From positions 1 to 53,294 of the forward strand of contig DAHXNO010000185.1 of assembly GCA_027365345.1 (NCBI GenBank): a DNA stretch of 53,294 nucleotides. Reading direction: 5' to 3'. The notes under the pieces were generated by a model, which saw only the letters and a list, made by a program, of their open reading frames with translations, was not told the origin of the DNA and made no database searches. Source of the DNA: Granulicella sp. (GTDB lineage Bacteria > Acidobacteriota > Terriglobia > Terriglobales > Acidobacteriaceae). A program made the position numbers and the translations under genes. Below, piece by piece: positions 45,021 to 53,183 of this stretch (position 1 is the stretch's first letter; every line of letters starts with the position of its first letter).

Positions 45021-45602
45021 TCACTTGCCGACCGTTACATCCGTCGTCATATCTCCCGAGACCGTGATGGACTGTGAGTGAGGTCTCTTTCCCTCATGCC
45101 AGGCGATCAGAGTGTAGGCGCCATTGGGAACGTTCTTGATCGTATAGTTCCCGGATGGGTCGGTTTGCGCGTAATAGGGAGTGGGCGACACAATGATGTA
45201 GCCCGACATGTCCGGGTGCACGTAGCAATACAGGGGAACGACCCCCGGGTTCTGGAACGTGAAGCTGCGGTCGCCACCCTGGGGCCAGGTGCCCATGTTG
45301 TGGCCGAGTTTCTTGTTGCCGTTGATCGATGGCCAGTAGACGTTGTGCTCTACCGCATCGCTGTTGTGGAATACAACCGTCATTCCCTGCTGGATGACAA
45401 GGATATGAGGGACAAACATCAGGTTTTTCTGATCCATCACTGCGTGCTGCGCCGGCGCCGGAAAGCTCTTGGCCGGATTGGCTTCGAGATACACCACAGA
45501 CTCACCCTTGACTCCGGAGACCTTACCGTGAATCGTTCCCGCCCAGGCGCTGGCCGTTATCGTCAATGCCGCCGCTGCGACCGCTAACATCCCAAATTTC
45601 AT
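45021..45602 (-). CDS. Periplasmic cupredoxin (plastocyanin-like) with carboxypeptidase-regulatory-like domain
   Basis: 193 residues with a signal peptide (MKFGMLAVAAAALTITASAWA). Type 1 copper ligand candidates are His86 (EHNVYW) and Cys126, His129 and Met132 in LYCYVHPDM, the normal His-Cys-His-Met order. The last 45 residues (TDPSGNYTIKNVPNGAYTLIAWHEG) form a carboxypeptidase-regulatory-like beta-sandwich. It is the first gene of the electron-transfer cluster, with GGAG seven bases before the ATG and a CRP/FNR-type palindrome about 140 bases upstream. It could be a mobile electron carrier like plastocyanin or rusticyanin (inference). Confidence 0.9.
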   Translation of the reverse strand: MKFGMLAVAAAALTITASAWAGTIHGKVSGVKGESVVYLEANPAKSFPAPAQHAVMDQKNLMFVPHILVIQQGMTVVFHNSDAVEHNVYWPSINGNKKLGHNMGTWPQGGDRSFTFQNPGVVPLYCYVHPDMSGYIIVSPTPYYAQTDPSGNYTIKNVPNGAYTLIAWHEGKRPHSQSITVSGDMTTDVTVGK

Positions 45603-45731
45603 AAATTCTCCTCAAGCGAGCAAATGGTGAACGTTGCTGTGTAAGAATTCGCCTCCCCCCCCTCGCCAGCCTTGGTGGGGGGATCGGGAAACCTCAATGC
45701 ACTCAAGACTGGCACAAGCAAAATTGGCCGG

Positions 45732-45751
45732 AATGTGATCTCGGTCACATT
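45732..45751. promoter_or_regulatory. CRP/FNR-superfamily operator, perfect TGTGA-N6-TCACA
   Basis: AATGTGA, six bases, TCACATT: seven-base arms that pair perfectly and match the CRP consensus half-sites. The centre lies about 140 bases upstream of the cupredoxin start codon, within reach of the cluster promoter. The sequence fits CRP/Vfr-type better than FNR (TTGAT-N4-ATCAA). No regulator gene is in the window. No confident -10/-35 pair was found. A G/C-run hairpin (around 45655-45682) lies between the site and the gene. Confidence 0.6.
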
Positions 45752-45791
45752 GCAATTCGATTCTTTGCGAGAGTCTATAGGGACGTGTGTT

Positions 45792-46100
45792 TTAGGCGAC
45801 TTTCTGGAAGGCGACGAGTTGGGTTCTGGTGGCAGCCAGCGGTTGCTCTTTGAGTAGATAGGCCTTCATCACTCGCCGGTGCAGTGCAAACAGCGCATTG
45901 GGTTGCCTCTTTTTGCGTGCTCAGGGTTGCCCAGCAATGCAGCAGCAGCCAGCGTTTGCCCTTCACCACCGCACCCGCCGTGTCGCCTTTGCGAAAGAAC
46001 TCGGCCCGGCGCACTTCATCAACCGCTGCTCCTGCGTGCTTCATGATGTGCAAGCTGTCGCGGAGGAAGCGGCACTTCGGCAGCCACAGTTCGATGCTGC
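45792..46100 (-). pseudogene. ISL3-family transposase remnant with frameshift
   Basis: Reading leftward, LHIMKHAGAAVDEVRRAEFFR and KGKRWLLLHCWATLSTQK match the central part of ISL3-type transposases (DxFHxxK..., KGxRWLLLRNxxNLS). After a frame change near 45895 the text continues NALFALHRRVMKAYLLKEQ and stops at 45792. The N-terminal half and the C-terminal end are missing. It lies immediately upstream of the cupredoxin operon promoter region. Confidence 0.85.
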
Positions 46101-46245
46101 GGGAACGGATCCCACCTGGTCCACGCAGGCCGCCTCAACCGCATCCCACTGGAAGGCACTGAGATGCTTCCGAAAAACACTCATCCAGAGTCTCCTTTTT
46201 CCGCTCCCGTCCGAAGCCCAACGGATCCCCCGGCCGCAGCATTCC

Positions 46246-47133
46246 TGAGAACGTGTTTACGATGTTTGCAGCCTGGATGACACGAGACACCTGGCAGTTC
46301 TATCTAGCCGGCTCATCGGGGCGGTAATCAAGAAGAATGGCGCAGAGAAAATCGTACCCGAGCGACATCACCCGGGAGCAGTCCGAGCAGATGCAGCCCT
46401 TGCTGGAACGTGTACGCGTGCGCACCAAGCCGCGCACGGTGGATTTGCATGAAGTCTTCAACGCCGTGCTCTATCTGCTGAAACGTGGCTGACCATGGCG
46501 CATGCTCCTCGATGGGTTTCCCAACTGGGCCACGGTGTATTCGTACTTCGCCAAGTGAAGCGCGCGTGGCGAGAATTGTAAAGATCAGTTGGCGCGGCAA
46601 GCGAGAAACAGCGGCGCGACGGCTCAACCAGCGTCTTGATCCTGGACGCGCATCGCGTAAAGAAAACCGACAGCGCTGAGCGGAAGAGATGGAACACGGG
46701 CAAGAAGGCGACGGACATGAAGCGTCCCATGGCCGTGCACCAGCAGGGACATCTTCATGCCGTGGCTGTGGCTGTGGCCGTGGCTGTAACCACGGCCGAG
46801 GTGAGCGATCGGGACGGAGCTTCAGCGGCCTTCGACCGCTGCAAGGCGGATCTTGGCCGTGTGGAAAGCGTGCTGGTGGATGGCCTACAGCGGCCAACCC
46901 TTCGCCCACGGCATCATGGTGCGGCTGCAGGCCACCAGCCAAGTCGTCAAACGCGATGAACTGCACGCCTTCGCGTTGCTCGCCAAGCGCTGGGTCGTCG
47001 AACGTTCGTTCGTGGGGCTGGAAAAGTACCGTCGGCTGTGGAAGAACGGTGAACGGAAGCTCAATACCACCTTGCAGTTCGTCCACCTCGCCTTCCTCGT
47101 CCTGCTACTCAGAAGATCGTAAACAGGTTCTTA
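46246..47133 (+). mobile_element. IS5-family (IS427-like) element, ends intact, transposase decayed
   Basis: An 888-base element with terminal repeats TGAGAACGTGTTTACGAT (46246-46263) and ATCGTAAACAGGTTCTTA (47116-47133) matching at 16 of 18 positions. The length is typical of the group. The right end overlaps the stop codon of the neighbouring TonB-dependent receptor gene by three bases. No target duplication could be defined. A homologous left end lies at 36463-36586 in inverted orientation. Confidence 0.85.
46338..47122 (+). pseudogene. IS5-family transposase with several frameshifts and stops
   Basis: Starts MAQRKSYPSDITREQSEQM and VDLHEVFNAVLYLLKRG followed by an in-frame TGA; then WRMLLDGFPNWATVYSYFAK and a stop. 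In other frames follow VILDAHRVKKTD-like text, TGKKATDMKRPMAVH, TTAEVSDRDGA, RCKADLGRVESVLVDG, and finally LLAKRWVVERSFVGLEKYRRLWKNG up to the end. All landmarks of an IS5/IS427-type transposase are present in order but not in one frame, so the element cannot move by itself. A GGCTGTGGC-type run (46763-46790) appears to have expanded. Confidence 0.88.
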
Positions 47134-50100
47134 GAAGGTGATGTGCAGCTCCATGTCCATCATGCGCTGGCTGCCGATGGTGCCGGTGACCGAGCCGAGT
47201 TGCGCGTTGTTGTTCGCACAGCCCGTAGAGGTAACCTCTGTGGCGACCGTACAGCCATTGACGCCAAGCGGGAGCGTGAGCGGGACCTCCGTGGCCCTCC
47301 CGTTGGTTCCGTTGGTGAAGGGCTTCTCGTAGAGGTTGTTTCCGGCAGAGCCGCCTCCGGCTGGACCTGCTCCGGCCGCGGCTGTTCCTTGATCCGCCTG
47401 GCTGGTGATGACCAGGCCGTAGTTTTCGTAACCGTTCACGCAGTCATAGAGAGCCTGAGAGCCAGCCAGATAGCTGTTCGCGCAGCCGCCGTGCTGACCG
47501 ATGGTTGCCGAGTCCTGGGGAACGTCCATGCTGGTGGTATTGGTGATGTTATAGACGTCGAATTGGTAGAGCATGGCGACTCTGCCTTTGATATGAAATT
47601 CTTTGCGAAGGGAGAGATCGAGGCTGCGCTGCGGTCCCTGGCGGAAGATATTGCGCTGGTCTCCGGGAGCGAAGGCAGTCTCATACACGTCGACCGGATC
47701 TGTTGAACCGCCGGCCGAGGCTGGAGGAACTCCGCCCTGACCCGGCGCCAGATAGTCGATCGCAATCTGGTTGGGATTGAGTGTTGGGGTGTACTCTCCA
47801 CCGATGCCGCGGTAGCGACCCGAATTTCCGGTGAGGGCGGATTTGGGATTGCCCGGGTTTGCGATGGAGAGAATGGGATTGATGAGGTTTGGAAAGTAGC
47901 CCAGTTGCGCGCTGGCCACCGCGCCGTTGAACTCATAGAGCGAGTAGGGCTCGCCGCTCTGCAGAACGGTCATGCCTGTGAGGCTCCAGTCGTTGGTGAG
48001 ATAGGCCAGCGGAGAGTGCTTGGCGGCGGCATTGGGGAGCAGGACCTCAAAATTAGCGGTGAAGTCATGGGTGCGGTCGAAGTCCGCTGAGGCGTAGGAC
48101 TGCTTGAGGTCGTCCGGGTTGTCGCCGGTGAAGAAGAGGCCGATATCGCTCTGTTCATCGAGCGCGTGGCTCCAAGTATAGCTGGCGCCGACCAGGAAGG
48201 AGTGGGACAGCCGTTTTTCCAGATGCGTGTTGAGCGCGTTGTAGGAGGAGTTGCCCACCGTTTTGAACGAGGCGGCATAAGGGCTGTAACCGACGTAGGG
48301 AACGCGGAAGTCAGAGTTGCCGCCGTCGTAGGTGCCCCAGGGCTCAGAGGCGATGGGGCATGGATCGCCGTAGGCTCCACAGCTCGTATTTCCATTCATC
48401 ACGGTATAACCGTAGCTGTAGATTTCTCCGCTGGAGTGCGGCTCCTTGCCTTGAATCATGGCGGGGTTGCCGGGGGTAGCGACCTGCGGCATGTTGAAGG
48501 GCAGGGGGATGACGGCATGCCTGCCCAGATTGCCTGCATAACCGATGGTGATGGCCAGATCGTTCCTGGGCTGCCATTGGATGTTCAGGGTGTAGTTCAT
48601 GGTGTAGGGCAGAACGTTGTTCTTGTCATAGAAGCCGATGTACAGGGGGGTCTGGGTACACTCGTCCTCGACGCTGCCGACGCCACCGCAGTTCAACCCG
48701 AAGTTGGTGGTGCTGCCCGTCATGTAGTTGAGTTGATTCTGCAGCGCAGCGGTCTCCACGGCGGGATTCTCACTGGGTGCGGGAGGGGTTGTGGTGCTGT
48801 TGAGCGCGGCGGCCGCTCCCAGAGGATTCTGGATGGAGGTGCCCGTACCGCTAACGGCGCTGACCAGCGGCGCCTCCTGCGTGACGCCGAAGGGGCCGCC
48901 AACCCCGCCGCCCGCTGGGGGAGAGAGATAGGTGAAGAGTTCGCCGCGATCGTAGTAGATACCCGCTCCGCCGTTGACGACGAACTTGCCGCCATACACT
49001 TTAGGCGACCACGCAAAGCCGATGCGCGGCGATATGCCCCACTGGCGGCCAGTGAGGGTGGAGGCGCTGACGCCCGGCGTGGGCGCGGTTGGGTTATTGC
49101 CGGCGACGATCAGGCCGTCGTTGACTACGGTGAAGCCGCTGCCACCCACCGCGGGATCCGTGCCGGTGACGTCATAAGCAGAGGGGTCAAAGTTGAAGAA
49201 GTTGCCATACTTCTCCGTCATGCCGCCGTGGTAGTCCCAACGCACACCGGCGGTGACGGAGAGGGTGGGAAGCGCCTGCCACTTGTCCTGTACGTACGCT
49301 GCGCCCTCATTGGTGCGGTAGTAGCGATTGGCGAGGTTCTTGTTGGTGGAGGAGAGCGTCTCCAGCACGCTGGAGGTGTGCACTTTGCCTTCGAGGAAGT
49401 CGGTGAGGTTGGTAGCGTCTTCCGTAATGAGGCCGTTGCGATTGTTTTCAATGTTCAGTTGGGTGTAGCTGTATCCCCCGCCGAAGATCAGCGTGTGATT
49501 CCCGAGGATCAGGATGGCGTTGCTGGAGGGATTGATGCGGTTCTGGTAGTAGCCGGTGTTGACGAAGGTGCTGTTGGGGCCGAGGTCGAGGCTGGGTGTG
49601 CCGGATTCGTTGACGGCGAACCTGCCGATATTGAAGCTGGGAAGAACGCCGGGAGCGCCGGGAACATCATTGGTGATGCCGAAGGTTGGACCACCATTGG
49701 CCCCGGTGGCATTGTTATCGACCGTCTGGTTGTACGTGGTGTAGGTGCCGGTGCGGACGTAACCGATGCGCTGCTCCCAGTTGAGCCGCTGGCCAATCTG
49801 GGTGGTGTTATCCAGAGCTGCCACTTGAGCGGTGTTCTGGGTGTCTGAGGGGAAGCCTCCCACCTCTGAGCTGAAGCCGTAGGGCATGGTGACGGGGTCC
49901 GTTTGATAGTAGTACTTGAAGCTGAGCCGGTCGGTGGTGGTAACGTCATAGTCCAGGCTGGCCGCCGCCTGGTCGCCTTTGAAGAGCGAGGTGCCCTGCA
50001 AGGTGACGTTGGGAACGTCATACGCGAAGGGCGTGCTGATCTGGGCATAGGGGATGAGATATTGCCCGTTGGGGAGGGTGGCGTTGAAGAGCGCCTCTAC

Positions 50101-51324
50101 GACGCCAGAGGGATCAAGGGTGATGGGTGTGGTTTTGCCACTGTACCCCTCGTACAAGTTTTCCAGGCAGGCGCTGGTGCGGCCGTTGGGACAGTTGGTG
50201 GCGTTGAATGCCTGGGGCACGGTGAACTGGGCGAGGCCGGTCGCCTGATCCGAGTCATACAGATGCTGATAGGCCACAAAGAAGAAGAGTTTGTTCTTGA
50301 TGATGGGGCCGCCCAGCGTGCCGCCGGCGGTCCAGCGGTGCAGCAGGGGATTGCGCAGGGACATGGGGAAGGCTCCCACGCCCTGCTGGGCTAGAACAGC
50401 ATCCTGATTGAAGAAGAAGGGCGCCGAGTTGAACGCACTGTTGGCGTAGCTGCTGTAGGCCTGGCCATGGAGGCTGTTGGTGCCGGTCTGGGTGTTGACG
50501 TCGATCTGGGCGCCGCTGGTGGCTCCCTCCTCGGAGTCATACATGGAGGCGTCGACGCGCAGCTCCTGCATGAACTCCGGCGGAGGAGCGGGCAGGCTGT
50601 TTCCGTTGGAACCATAGACCGAGCTGCCTTCGGTGATGGCCCCGCCAACGGTTTTCCCTTCGCCGATGTTGAAGTTGTAGCGCTGGGAGGTGTCACTGCT
50701 GGAGCTCTTGCCGTTGAAGAGGTTGTCGGAGTCGACGCCGTTCACCTGAAAGGTGTTGGAGGTATCACGCTGGCCGTTGGCCCAGATGGGCTGATTGCCG
50801 AGGCCGGCGTTGACCCCTTGGCCGCTGAGCAGCTCAGCGTTGACCCCCGGGGAGAGGATGGCGAGTTGCGTAAAGCTGCCGGTGGCGAGCGGCGTAAGGG
50901 CGATCTGCCTCTTGTCCAGCGTGTAGCCGTTGGTGGTATCGGTGGCGTTCAGCATGGGATTCGCTGTGACCGTGACGGCCGTGGCGACGTGGCCCACGTT
51001 GAGCTTCACCGTGAGCGTGCGGGCCGCGGCCTCCTGAACGTGAATGCCGGTGAGATCCGTGGTATCAAAGCCCTCGTGGGTGGTCGTGACCTCATAGGTG
51101 CCCACGGGAAGGTCAAAGATCTGAAAGTATCCGTTGGCCTTCGCCTTGGTGGTGCGAGTGATGCCGATGGCGGAGTCGGTAGCGGTTACGACGGCGTTTG
51201 GGACGGCGGCCCCGGAGGCATCTTCCACCGTTCCGTTCAGAGATCCGAGGGTCTGTTGCGCGTTCGCCAGACCAACGCAGGTAAAGAGGCAAAAGTACCA
51301 GACCGCTGCAAGAAGCTTTCGCAT
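47131..51324 (-). CDS. Large TonB-dependent receptor-like outer-membrane protein (Oar/CarboxypepD_reg type)
   Basis: 1397 residues from the ATG at 51324, with AGGAG nine bases upstream and a signal peptide (MRKLLAAVWYFCLFTCVGLANA); the frame is open to 51441. Residues about 27-100 (GSLNGTVEDASGAAVPNAVV, FQIFDLPVGTYEVTTTHEGF) are a carboxypeptidase-regulatory-like domain. A plug-like region follows (SFTQLAILSPGVNAE, NTFQVNGVDSDNLFNG), then roughly 1100 residues of beta-barrel rich in Asn, Thr, Tyr and Gly ending ELHITF with a terminal Phe. Such proteins, abundant in Acidobacteriota, are thought to import or bind glycans or other large ligands, but no TonB box is clear. The stop codon lies inside the right repeat of the IS5 element. 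Confidence 0.92.
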   Translation of the reverse strand: MRKLLAAVWYFCLFTCVGLANAQQTLGSLNGTVEDASGAAVPNAVVTATDSAIGITRTTKAKANGYFQIFDLPVGTYEVTTTHEGFDTTDLTGIHVQEAAARTLTVKLNVGHVATAVTVTANPMLNATDTTNGYTLDKRQIALTPLATGSFTQLAILSPGVNAELLSGQGVNAGLGNQPIWANGQRDTSNTFQVNGVDSDNLFNGKSSSSDTSQRYNFNIGEGKTVGGAITEGSSVYGSNGNSLPAPPPEFMQELRVDASMYDSEEGATSGAQIDVNTQTGTNSLHGQAYSSYANSAFNSAPFFFNQDAVLAQQGVGAFPMSLRNPLLHRWTAGGTLGGPIIKNKLFFFVAYQHLYDSDQATGLAQFTVPQAFNATNCPNGRTSACLENLYEGYSGKTTPITLDPSGVVEALFNATLPNGQYLIPYAQISTPFAYDVPNVTLQGTSLFKGDQAAASLDYDVTTTDRLSFKYYYQTDPVTMPYGFSSEVGGFPSDTQNTAQVAALDNTTQIGQRLNWEQRIGYVRTGTYTTYNQTVDNNATGANGGPTFGITNDVPGAPGVLPSFNIGRFAVNESGTPSLDLGPNSTFVNTGYYQNRINPSSNAILILGNHTLIFGGGYSYTQLNIENNRNGLITEDATNLTDFLEGKVHTSSVLETLSSTNKNLANRYYRTNEGAAYVQDKWQALPTLSVTAGVRWDYHGGMTEKYGNFFNFDPSAYDVTGTDPAVGGSGFTVVNDGLIVAGNNPTAPTPGVSASTLTGRQWGISPRIGFAWSPKVYGGKFVVNGGAGIYYDRGELFTYLSPPAGGGVGGPFGVTQEAPLVSAVSGTGTSIQNPLGAAAALNSTTTPPAPSENPAVETAALQNQLNYMTGSTTNFGLNCGGVGSVEDECTQTPLYIGFYDKNNVLPYTMNYTLNIQWQPRNDLAITIGYAGNLGRHAVIPLPFNMPQVATPGNPAMIQGKEPHSSGEIYSYGYTVMNGNTSCGAYGDPCPIASEPWGTYDGGNSDFRVPYVGYSPYAASFKTVGNSSYNALNTHLEKRLSHSFLVGASYTWSHALDEQSDIGLFFTGDNPDDLKQSYASADFDRTHDFTANFEVLLPNAAAKHSPLAYLTNDWSLTGMTVLQSGEPYSLYEFNGAVASAQLGYFPNLINPILSIANPGNPKSALTGNSGRYRGIGGEYTPTLNPNQIAIDYLAPGQGGVPPASAGGSTDPVDVYETAFAPGDQRNIFRQGPQRSLDLSLRKEFHIKGRVAMLYQFDVYNITNTTSMDVPQDSATIGQHGGCANSYLAGSQALYDCVNGYENYGLVITSQADQGTAAAGAGPAGGGSAGNNLYEKPFTNGTNGRATEVPLTLPLGVNGCTVATEVTSTGCANNNAQLGSVTGTIGSQRMMDMELHITF

Positions 51325-51693
51325 AGCTGACTCTCCTGAAGGTGAGTACGGACAACTGCAGCGCGAGCCGGAGGAAGCATGCCGCATCGCGGCCCGCATG
51401 GACAGATTTCGACTCTTGTCTGTTGCTTGGAGGGTAGACACGTAGACCTATCGACACACGACGCGTCAGACGCCAGCTCATCCAGTACAAGGTCTCTGAA
51501 TAGTCTGAACATACAGCATTACAGGCCTGTGAACAAATGGAATTGTGCGCTTTTTGCCGCCTGCAGCCTGAAGATTTGGAGAGTCTGCGCGCGGAGGGGT
51601 GGGCGGTAGTGAGGATAAAGGGCATGAGGACGACCGGGCTTCCTGGGCCAACGCGGACAGTCCAGTTCTGTAAACTTTCAGTTGAGGCCTTAG
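51325..51693. other. Divergent intergenic region between the receptor gene and obg
   Basis: About 370 bases holding promoters for both divergent genes. The part 51490-51560 is more A/T-rich. No operator, hairpin or small gene is convincing. Confidence 0.4.
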
Positions 51694-52896
51694 ATGTTTA
51701 TTGATGAAGCACGAATCCGGGTGAAGGCCGGCGATGGCGGCAACGGCTGCATGGCCTTCCGCCGAGAGAAGTTTGTGCCCAGGGGCGGTCCCTCCGGCGG
51801 CGATGGAGGGCATGGCGGCGACATCCTGATGCGCTCCTCGCTCTCCCACAACACGCTGGTACACTTCCGATTCAATCCGGAGTGGAAGGCCGGGCGCGGG
51901 GGGCACGGTCTGGGCTCCAACATGAGCGGCCAGGCAGGAGAGCACACGGTGCTGAGCGTCCCGGTAGGCACACTGCTCTACGACGACCTGACGGGTGAAC
52001 TGGTGCATGACTTTGCGCGCCCCGACGAGGAGTTGGTAATCGCCCGCGGTGGGCGTGGGGGGCGTGGCAACCAGCACTTTGCTACCCCCACCCATCAGGC
52101 TCCCAGGGAGCATGAGTTGGGCCGGGCCGGAGAAGAGCGCCACTTTCGACTGGAGCTCCGTCTGCTGGCCGATGTAGGCCTGGTAGGGTATCCGAATGTG
52201 GGCAAGTCGACCCTGATCAGCCGCATCTCAGCGGCCCGGCCAAAGATCGCCGACTACGCTTTCACCACGCTGGAGCCCAACCTTGGGGTGGTGCGGGTTG
52301 GCGATGCTCCCTATGAGCATTCCTTTACGGTGGCCGATATGCCGGGGCTGATTGAAGGAGCCCACCTAGGCTCCGGGCTGGGCGTGCGGTTCCTGAAACA
52401 CATTGAGCGGACTAGCGTGCTGGCCCACCTGATTGATGTCTCCGACGCGAACGACATTGTGGATGCTGCGGAGAGCCGGGGCAGCGGGCGGTCTGAGGGG
52501 GAGGAGACAGAGACGCCGACCGCGAGCCGATCCGGCTCTCCCCGTCCCGACCCGGTTGAGGACTATAAGGTGATTACCACGGAGCTGAGGTCCTTTCACC
52601 CGGCGCTGGCCGCCAAGCCCACTCTACTGGTGGCTACGAAGGCCGACGCGGCCAACCCCGAAAAGCTGAAGCGGCTGACGGCCTTTGCGCGGCGCAAGAA
52701 GTTGCCGCTGTACAAGATCTCCGCGGTGACCGGTGAGGGTATCGAAGAGCTGAAGTTCGCTCTGGCCGAGGCGGTGAAGACCCACCGCAGCATTGAAGCT
52801 GTGGACCATCCGCCAGAGCCGGCGCTCTACAAGCCCGGCCGACGCAAGCCCAACTACCCGCCTCCACCGCCCTCAGCGAAGACGCGCTCCCGTTGA
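51694..52896 (+). CDS. obg: GTPase Obg (CgtA), without OCT domain, with an insertion in the G domain
   Basis: 400 residues. The N-terminal glycine-rich Obg fold ([27 protein letters not shown]) is complete. The GTPase motifs are GYPNVGKST (165-173), TTLEPN, DMPG (215-218), TKAD (315-318) in place of the usual NKxD, and SAVTGEG. Obg binds the large ribosomal subunit and is involved in ribosome assembly and stringent response. Between G3 and G4, residues about 258-287 form a charged Ser/Gly/Glu/Thr/Pro-rich insertion. The C-terminal tail is short and Pro-rich ([14 protein letters not shown]) with no OCT domain, as in several phyla. GAGG lies upstream of the ATG. Confidence 0.96.
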   Translation: MFIDEARIRVKAGDGGNGCMAFRREKFVPRGGPSGGDGGHGGDILMRSSLSHNTLVHFRFNPEWKAGRGGHGLGSNMSGQAGEHTVLSVPVGTLLYDDLTGELVHDFARPDEELVIARGGRGGRGNQHFATPTHQAPREHELGRAGEERHFRLELRLLADVGLVGYPNVGKSTLISRISAARPKIADYAFTTLEPNLGVVRVGDAPYEHSFTVADMPGLIEGAHLGSGLGVRFLKHIERTSVLAHLIDVSDANDIVDAAESRGSGRSEGEETETPTASRSGSPRPDPVEDYKVITTELRSFHPALAAKPTLLVATKADAANPEKLKRLTAFARRKKLPLYKISAVTGEGIEELKFALAEAVKTHRSIEAVDHPPEPALYKPGRRKPNYPPPPPSAKTRSR

Positions 52897-52972
52897 GAGT
52901 GCCGAGGGTTGCGGATCTGGAGGCTGCGCGCCCTTGGCGGCGGCGTGGCGCCGAGGCGCAGGCGTGTGAGAG

Positions 52973-53080
52973 TTAGTGCATGGGATGAAAGACATCCAGG
53001 ATCGTCACACACGCAACTCCGAAGACAATCAACAACAGGGGCCACCAGCGGTCTATCCAAGGTTGCTTGGGTGAACTCAT
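52973..53080 (-). CDS. Small single-span membrane protein, 35 residues
   Basis: The ATG at 53080 follows AAAGGATGGTGCGTAG, a fair ribosome site. The product has a charged/Trp-rich start (MSSPKQPWIDRWWPLL), one hydrophobic helix (LLLIVFGVACVTILDVF) and a short tail ending HPMH. No family is recognised. It converges with obg and precedes nothing on its own strand. The protein-like composition and ribosome site argue it is real. Confidence 0.5.
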   Translation of the reverse strand: MSSPKQPWIDRWWPLLLIVFGVACVTILDVFHPMH

Positions 53081-53183
53081 CTACGCACCATCCTTTCCTC
53101 TCGTGACGAATTTTACCCGATTCGAGCGACTGGCGGCAGAGGTGAGCCCTGGAGGGGTGCTGCGGAGCACACCGAGGAAGGGT

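Noticed and set aside
43541-45067. 508-codon plus-strand frame opposite the GltD-like gene
   Set aside because: The minus-strand product has every expected motif; the plus-strand translation shows none and begins inside the antisense of that gene.
46763-46790. GTGGCTGTGGC-type run taken as a structured repeat
   Set aside because: It is a short slippage tract inside a dead transposase and gives no independent signal.
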